Source: Opitutia bacterium UBA7374 (GTDB lineage: Bacteria; Verrucomicrobiota; Verrucomicrobiia; Opitutales; Coraliomargaritaceae). Taken from it: a stretch of 47,330 nt of DNA. A program made the translations under genes and the position numbers. The stretch's first letter is position 1; the number at the start of each line of letters is the position of its first letter. Shown piece by piece: positions 43,553-47,330 of this stretch. The stretch is from positions 1 through 47,330 of the forward strand of contig DKOA01000009.1 in the NCBI GenBank assembly GCA_002469895.1, read 5' to 3'. The notes beneath the pieces were generated by a model. It saw only the letters and a list, made by a program, of their open reading frames with translations. It searched no databases and was not told the DNA's origin.

Positions 43553-44548
43553 TTAGGAGGCACTTTCCAGCCCGGGTGTATGACCGTTTTGCCAGCGATC
43601 GACTGCGTTGCTACCATCTTCGCCAAAGAGGTCCTGTGTGTAGTTCGCCAGTTTTTCATTGGTCGGGCCATAGCCCTCACCGTAAATGAACTTTTCCAAA
43701 GCGGTGAGCATCTCGAATGCGGTCTGGTAGCGGTCGTCGCGGGATCGTTGAAAGCTCAGGTCGAGGATATCCTTGAGGCGGGAGTCGATATCCGGTCGTA
43801 ACTTGCAGAAGTCCGGAATCTTCATTTCGAGGATATTTTTTTGCGTGGCTTCGGCGGTTTCTTCGGAGAAGATGTTTCTCCCGAGGAGAAGTTCGGAAAG
43901 GACAATCGCGCAGCAAAATAGATCGGCTCTGGCATCGGTTACTTCCCGGCGTGCTTGCTCGGGCGAGAGGTATTCGTCTTTCCCCGCGATGACATCACCT
44001 TCCTTGTTGTACATAAGGTCGAGCGCCTTCGCGATGCCGAAGTCAGTCAGCTTCACATCGCCCTCATGAGCCAGCATGATGTTGCGTGGATTTACATCGC
44101 GGTGAACGATGCCAAGTGGACGGCCCAAGTCATCGCATTTTTGGTGTGCGTAGGAGAGGCCGCGACAGACCCGCGAAACAATAAAGATGGCCAGGTCACA
44201 GGGGATTGATTGCCCGGTCTCGAGATGCCGCTCAATAAAGTCCTCCAGTGTAATGCCGTCGACGTACTCCATCGTCATGTAGTACTGCCCGCTGATTTCA
44301 CCCAAGTGGTAGGTCTGTACGATATTGGTGTGAATCAAGTCGGCGACCAGTTTGGCTTCCCCAATAAAGTTATTCCGAAATTCATCGATTTTTGAGTATT
44401 CTTCGCGGATTAGTTTGACTGCAATCCGCTTCTTGAAGCCGCCTGCACCGTTTTGTCTGGCTTCATAAACAATGCCCATTCCGCCCTCGGCAATGGTACG
44501 GACTATTTCGAAGTGTATATCTCCAAAAATATGCTTCATATGCGCCAT
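43553..44548 (-). CDS. Soluble Hanks-type Ser/Thr protein kinase upstream of rpoN
   Basis: A 331-aa kinase: glycine loop AEGGMGIVYEA (20-30), VAIK-type Lys45 (RIAVKLI), helix-C Glu64, catalytic loop HRDVNPRN (149-156), DFG 169-171 (LTDFGIAKA) and a Ser-Pro-Glu in place of APE (195-197). All catalytic residues are present. No membrane segment or sensor domain is seen, so it is cytoplasmic and ends about 35 residues after the kinase fold. The ATG at 44548 is preferred; an ATG nine bases later fits too, and the TTG at 44599 is unlikely. It is 15 bases upstream of rpoN on the same strand. Confidence 0.9.
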   Translation of the reverse strand: MAHMKHIFGDIHFEIVRTIAEGGMGIVYEARQNGAGGFKKRIAVKLIREEYSKIDEFRNNFIGEAKLVADLIHTNIVQTYHLGEISGQYYMTMEYVDGITLEDFIERHLETGQSIPCDLAIFIVSRVCRGLSYAHQKCDDLGRPLGIVHRDVNPRNIMLAHEGDVKLTDFGIAKALDLMYNKEGDVIAGKDEYLSPEQARREVTDARADLFCCAIVLSELLLGRNIFSEETAEATQKNILEMKIPDFCKLRPDIDSRLKDILDLSFQRSRDDRYQTAFEMLTALEKFIYGEGYGPTNEKLANYTQDLFGEDGSNAVDRWQNGHTPGLESAS

Positions 44549-44633
44549 GTGTACAAAGCTAGACTTTGCGAAATGACGTTCAAGCGAATTATTTTTCAAA
44601 TTTGCATGAAAATTGCTTGCCGCGTCACTTCAG

Positions 44634-44662
44634 TTGACAATGGCTGGGGTTGGAGTAACTAT
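44634..44662 (+). promoter_or_regulatory. Candidate promoter of the A-type Fe-S carrier gene
   Basis: A perfect TTGACA (44634-44639) is followed after 17 bases by AACTAT (44657-44662), a weak -10. Initiation about seven bases later would fall on the GTG start at 44669, giving a leaderless mRNA. TATTTA a few bases further is an alternative -10 with poor spacing. Confidence 0.4.
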
Positions 44663-44668
44663 TTAATT

Positions 44669-44986
44669 GTGATTCAAATTACCGATAGTGCAAAAGTCGA
44701 GCTGCAAAGATTGCAGAGCACACAGGCAGAAGCGGGCCAGTTTCTGCGCATATTCGTCGAGCCCGGAGGTTGTTCCGGATTTGAGTATGGGATGTCCTTT
44801 GACGCGGGCAAAGAGGGCGATGAAAAATTGGAGGATAACGGGATCACCTTCCATATGGATGCGACCAGCTTAGACTATCTGCGTGGGAGCGTTGTCGACT
44901 TTGACGACGGTCTCGGTGGAAAGGGTTTTGAGATTCGGAATCCCAATGCGTCATCTACCTGCGGCTGTGGTCGATCTTTCAATTAG
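44669..44986 (+). CDS. A-type Fe-S cluster carrier/insertion protein (IscA/ErpA family)
   Basis: A 105-aa HesB/IscA-family protein that carries or inserts Fe-S clusters. The three conserved cysteines are Cys35 (VEPGGCSGFEYGM) and Cys98/Cys100 (SSTCGCGRSF). A GTG at 44669 gives the usual length and N-terminus (MIQITDSAKVELQRL). The open frame reaches back to 44453, but that part lies over the divergent kinase gene. A GGAG lies 13 bases before the GTG, too far to be convincing. IscA, ErpA and SufA cannot be told apart from sequence alone. It precedes the class I fumarase, itself a 4Fe-4S enzyme. Confidence 0.88.
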   Translation: MIQITDSAKVELQRLQSTQAEAGQFLRIFVEPGGCSGFEYGMSFDAGKEGDEKLEDNGITFHMDATSLDYLRGSVVDFDDGLGGKGFEIRNPNASSTCGCGRSFN

Positions 44987-45079
44987 CGGTCAGAGCGTGC
45001 CGGGCGATGGAGGCGGATTGAGGATTGAAAGGCAGGACACGGGTCGTTTGTTTATCGATTGACTCCTAACGCAAGCAAT

Positions 45080-46750
45080 ATGTCGACCGCGCCACCATTT
45101 GTATATCAGAAGCCGTTTCCTCAGGGGGCCGATACGACCGAGTATCGCTTGTTGACCAATGAGTTTGTCTCTACAATTGAATTTGAGGGACGTACCTTGC
45201 TCAAGGTGGAGCCCTCGGCGTTGACCTATCTGGCGCGGACGGCGATGCGCGAAATTGCCTTTAAGCTGCGGACCTCACATCTGGAACAAGTTTCGGCGAT
45301 CTTAGAGGATCCGGAAGCGACGGACAATGACCGGACGATAGCAGAGACTCTACTGCGCAATGCAGAGGTTGCCGCTCACGGCGTGCTGCCTTTTTGCCAA
45401 GATACAGGAACGGCCATCATTGTCGGGAAAAAGGGTCAAAGCGTCTGGACGGGGGGCAATGACGAGGCTGCGCTATCTCAGGGGGTGTACGACGCCTACA
45501 CGCAGGAGAATTTACGCTATTCGCAAACCGCGCCGTTAAGCATGTATGAAGAGACGAACACGGGTTGTAATCTGCCGGCACAGATTGATCTCTTTTCGAC
45601 GGATTCAGATGCCTATGAATTTCTTTTTATCGCGAAGGGCGGAGGTTCGGCCAATAAGAGCTTTCTCTATCAGGAGACTAAGGCGCTGCTTAACCCGGCC
45701 AGTCTGGAAAAGTTCTGTATCGAAAAAATGGCCACGCTGGGGACATCGGCCTGTCCTCCCTATCACATCGCGATTGTCATTGGCGGTACCTCTGCGGAGA
45801 CAACGATGAAGACAGTGAAGCTGGCATCGGCTCGTTATTATGATGATCTACCGAGGGAAGGAAATGCCCATGGGCAGGCATTTCGGGATGAAGCACTGGA
45901 AGCCAGACTGCTCGAGTACACCCGAAAGATGGGCTACGGGGCACAGTTTGGTGGGAAGTACTTTGCTCTGGATATTCGTGTCATTCGCTTGCCTCGCCAC
46001 GGAGCGTCCTGTCCGGTGGGTATTGGTGTGTCCTGTTCGGCGGATCGCAATGCGCGTGCCCGAATCGATCAGGATGGGGTCTGGCTGGAAAAGCTGGAAG
46101 ACAATCCCGGACGCTTTGTCCCGCAGGGCGAAGTAAAGACCGCCGCCAAGCCGGCTGTGTCGATCGACTTGGATCGCCCCATGCCGGAGGTATTGGCCGA
46201 ACTCTCAGCATACCCCGTGGCTACTCCGCTATCTTTGAGCGGTACGATCATTGTCGCCCGCGACATGGCACACGCAAAACTGCAGGAACGGTTGCATCGC
46301 TGTGAAGGTTTACCGGAATATATAAAACAGCATCCGGTCTATTATGCGGGACCGGCGAAAACGCCGGCGGGCAAGCCATCCGGTTCCTTTGGCCCGACGA
46401 CGGCCGGTCGTATGGATTCTTATGTGGAGCCGTTTCAGGCAGCCGGTGGATCGATGATTATGTTGGCAAAGGGCAATCGTTCCCGCGAGGTGGTGGATGC
46501 CTGCCAGCGCCACGGAGGATTTTATCTTGGTTCGATCGGGGGGCCGGCCGCTTTGTTGGCCGAGTACAATATCAAAAAGGTTGAAGTACTGGAATATGAA
46601 GAACTGGGCATGGAGGCCGTTTGGAAAATTCAGGTAGAGAATTTTCCTGCCTACATATTGATCGATGACAAGGGCAACGATTTCTTTTCCGATGTTCGGG
46701 ATTCCTGTTCCCGTTGCGCTTTGGAGGCATTTGAAAAAGCACGTCCTTAA
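45080..46750 (+). CDS. Class I fumarate hydratase (4Fe-4S)
   Basis: A 556-aa one-chain class I fumarase interconverting fumarate and malate in the TCA cycle. The alpha and beta parts (about 40-320 and 325-550) are fused, as in E. coli FumA. Cluster ligands are Cys106 (PFCQDTGT), Cys225 (SACPPYH) and Cys311 (GASCPVG), close to the FumA positions. The C-terminal part has SGTIIVARDMAHAKL and FGPTTAGRMD. The ATG at 45080 is preferred over a TTG at 45059. It is downstream of the Fe-S carrier gene, which suggests matched supply of the cluster. Confidence 0.93.
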   Translation: MSTAPPFVYQKPFPQGADTTEYRLLTNEFVSTIEFEGRTLLKVEPSALTYLARTAMREIAFKLRTSHLEQVSAILEDPEATDNDRTIAETLLRNAEVAAHGVLPFCQDTGTAIIVGKKGQSVWTGGNDEAALSQGVYDAYTQENLRYSQTAPLSMYEETNTGCNLPAQIDLFSTDSDAYEFLFIAKGGGSANKSFLYQETKALLNPASLEKFCIEKMATLGTSACPPYHIAIVIGGTSAETTMKTVKLASARYYDDLPREGNAHGQAFRDEALEARLLEYTRKMGYGAQFGGKYFALDIRVIRLPRHGASCPVGIGVSCSADRNARARIDQDGVWLEKLEDNPGRFVPQGEVKTAAKPAVSIDLDRPMPEVLAELSAYPVATPLSLSGTIIVARDMAHAKLQERLHRCEGLPEYIKQHPVYYAGPAKTPAGKPSGSFGPTTAGRMDSYVEPFQAAGGSMIMLAKGNRSREVVDACQRHGGFYLGSIGGPAALLAEYNIKKVEVLEYEELGMEAVWKIQVENFPAYILIDDKGNDFFSDVRDSCSRCALEAFEKARP

Positions 46751-46902
46751 TTGAATCGCTGAACTGTTGAATCGTTGAATCGAGGGACAGTGTTTTTTGG
46801 TCGATTGGTCGAAAAATTTGCCTGTTTGCCTCTTTTCTTTTTAAAAGAAAGCCGCTTGCTTTTTTTCCGGATGAAACAATAAAGGAAAGAGTCTATACAC
46901 TT

Positions 46903-46961
46903 GTTAGTATTCAGAGCGTGGGTAGAGATCCGTTTAATTCAGTTAGTATTGAGTAGAGATC
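46903..46961 (+). repeat. Direct repeat in the leader of the RRM protein gene
   Basis: GTTAGTATTCAG...GGTAGAGATC (46903-46914, 46921-46930) recurs as GTTAGTATTGAGTAGAGATC (46942-46961), the second copy lacking the middle six or seven bases. The surrounding 276-base gap after fumarase is AT-rich, with a TTTCTTTT/AAAAGAAA palindrome near 46840, and has no other gene. Confidence 0.6.
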
Positions 46962-47026
46962 ATGTCTGTTAGAGACACTCAGGGCAAAGAAGCAGTGGCA
47001 TAGCAGTAAAAGATCAAAATCAATAT

Positions 47027-47330
47027 ATGAATACAAAGATGTACGTAGGAAACCTCTCGTTCGATGCAACGCAAGAGGACCTAGAAAGCCTGTTCTCAGG
47101 CCATGGAACTGTGAAAGATGTCTTCATCCTGAAAGACCGTGATTCCGGTCGTCCGCGGGGCTTCGCCTTCGTGTCGATGGAAACAGTCGAAGAGATGAAC
47201 ACCGCTATTGAAGCGTTGAACGGAGAAGAATTCATGGGTCGCAATTTGGCGGTCAATGAAGCACGTCCCCGTGAAGAGCGCGGCGGCGGTGGTGGCGGTG
47301 GTCGCAGCTTCGGCGGCGGCGGCGGTGGCG
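47027..47330 (+). CDS. RRM RNA-binding protein with glycine-rich tail (cut by window end)
   Basis: The first 101 codons of a small RNA-binding protein. A single RRM (about 4-80) has RNP2 MYVGNLS (5-11) and RNP1 RGFAFVSM (about 43-50), followed by a Gly/Arg-rich tail (EERGGGGGGGRSFGGGG) that runs off the window. Such bacterial RRM proteins resemble the glycine-rich, cold-induced proteins of cyanobacteria and bind RNA as chaperones. The ATG at 47027 has no Shine-Dalgarno and is preceded by an unusually long AT-rich leader with a direct repeat, which could be regulatory. Confidence 0.9.
   Translation, partial: MNTKMYVGNLSFDATQEDLESLFSGHGTVKDVFILKDRDSGRPRGFAFVSMETVEEMNTAIEALNGEEFMGRNLAVNEARPREERGGGGGGGRSFGGGGGG

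Noticed and set aside
46820..46870. AT-rich palindrome after the fumarase gene as a terminator
   Set aside because: The stem is almost all A-T and is followed by a GC-containing stretch before the T-run, so I do not trust it as a terminator.

Overview
The window looks like chromosomal DNA from a Verrucomicrobiota bacterium, most likely of the Opitutia/Puniceicoccales (Coraliomargarita-like) branch. The lineage call rests on gene content, because no search could be run. The pointers are a 52-aa small basic protein of the Chlamydiae/Verrucomicrobia type, a PSD1 (DUF1549/DUF1553) - DUF1501 - PSCyt1 cluster, a DUF11 surface protein with paired cysteines resembling chlamydial OmcB, and an Asp-box-free sulfatase. 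LptD shows that it is a Gram-negative cell with LPS. I saw no rRNA, tRNA, CRISPR array, prophage or intact insertion sequence.

Layout. 1-4000: a DUF11 envelope protein with its terminator, a small lipoprotein, and an AT-richer island holding an FkbM-type methyltransferase and the 3' remnant of a second methyltransferase. 4000-8000: minus-strand metabolic genes (HI0933-type flavoprotein, PAPS reductase, carboxynorspermidine dehydrogenase) with sufT divergent. 8000-11800: trxA, an 80-aa protein, scpA and lptD on the minus strand. 11900-21000: glgB, then a minus-strand informational block (CCA-type nucleotidyltransferase, nadK, tlyA, an RNase III-domain protein, polA, small basic protein). 21000-26200: the PSCyt1/DUF1501/PSD1 operon. 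26300-29400: tandem crcB fluoride channels, an OGG1-like glycosylase, a lipoprotein and lexA. 29500-37900: an oligopeptide ABC transporter (binding lipoprotein, one fused OppB-OppC permease, OppD, OppF) whose two ATPase genes are split by an opposing sulfatase and a DUF4250 gene. 38000-47330: lipoprotein, HemW-like radical SAM protein, SulP transporter plus universal stress protein, a Ser/Thr kinase just upstream of rpoN, an A-type Fe-S carrier, class I fumarase, and the start of an RRM RNA-binding protein.

Recurring traits. Three tail-to-tail gene pairs overlap by exactly four bases through their stop codons. Several same-strand pairs overlap by ATGA. Shine-Dalgarno sequences are rare, and two good promoters lie so close to the start codon that the transcripts would be leaderless or nearly so. 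Many intergenic gaps hold short phrase-like repeats or nested palindromes.

Most of the window is conserved core genome. I do not see a convincing new defence or mobile system. The points most worth checking are the structured 93-bp palindrome at 17205-17297, the kinase-rpoN pairing, the disrupted opp operon with its fused permease, and the methyltransferase remnant.
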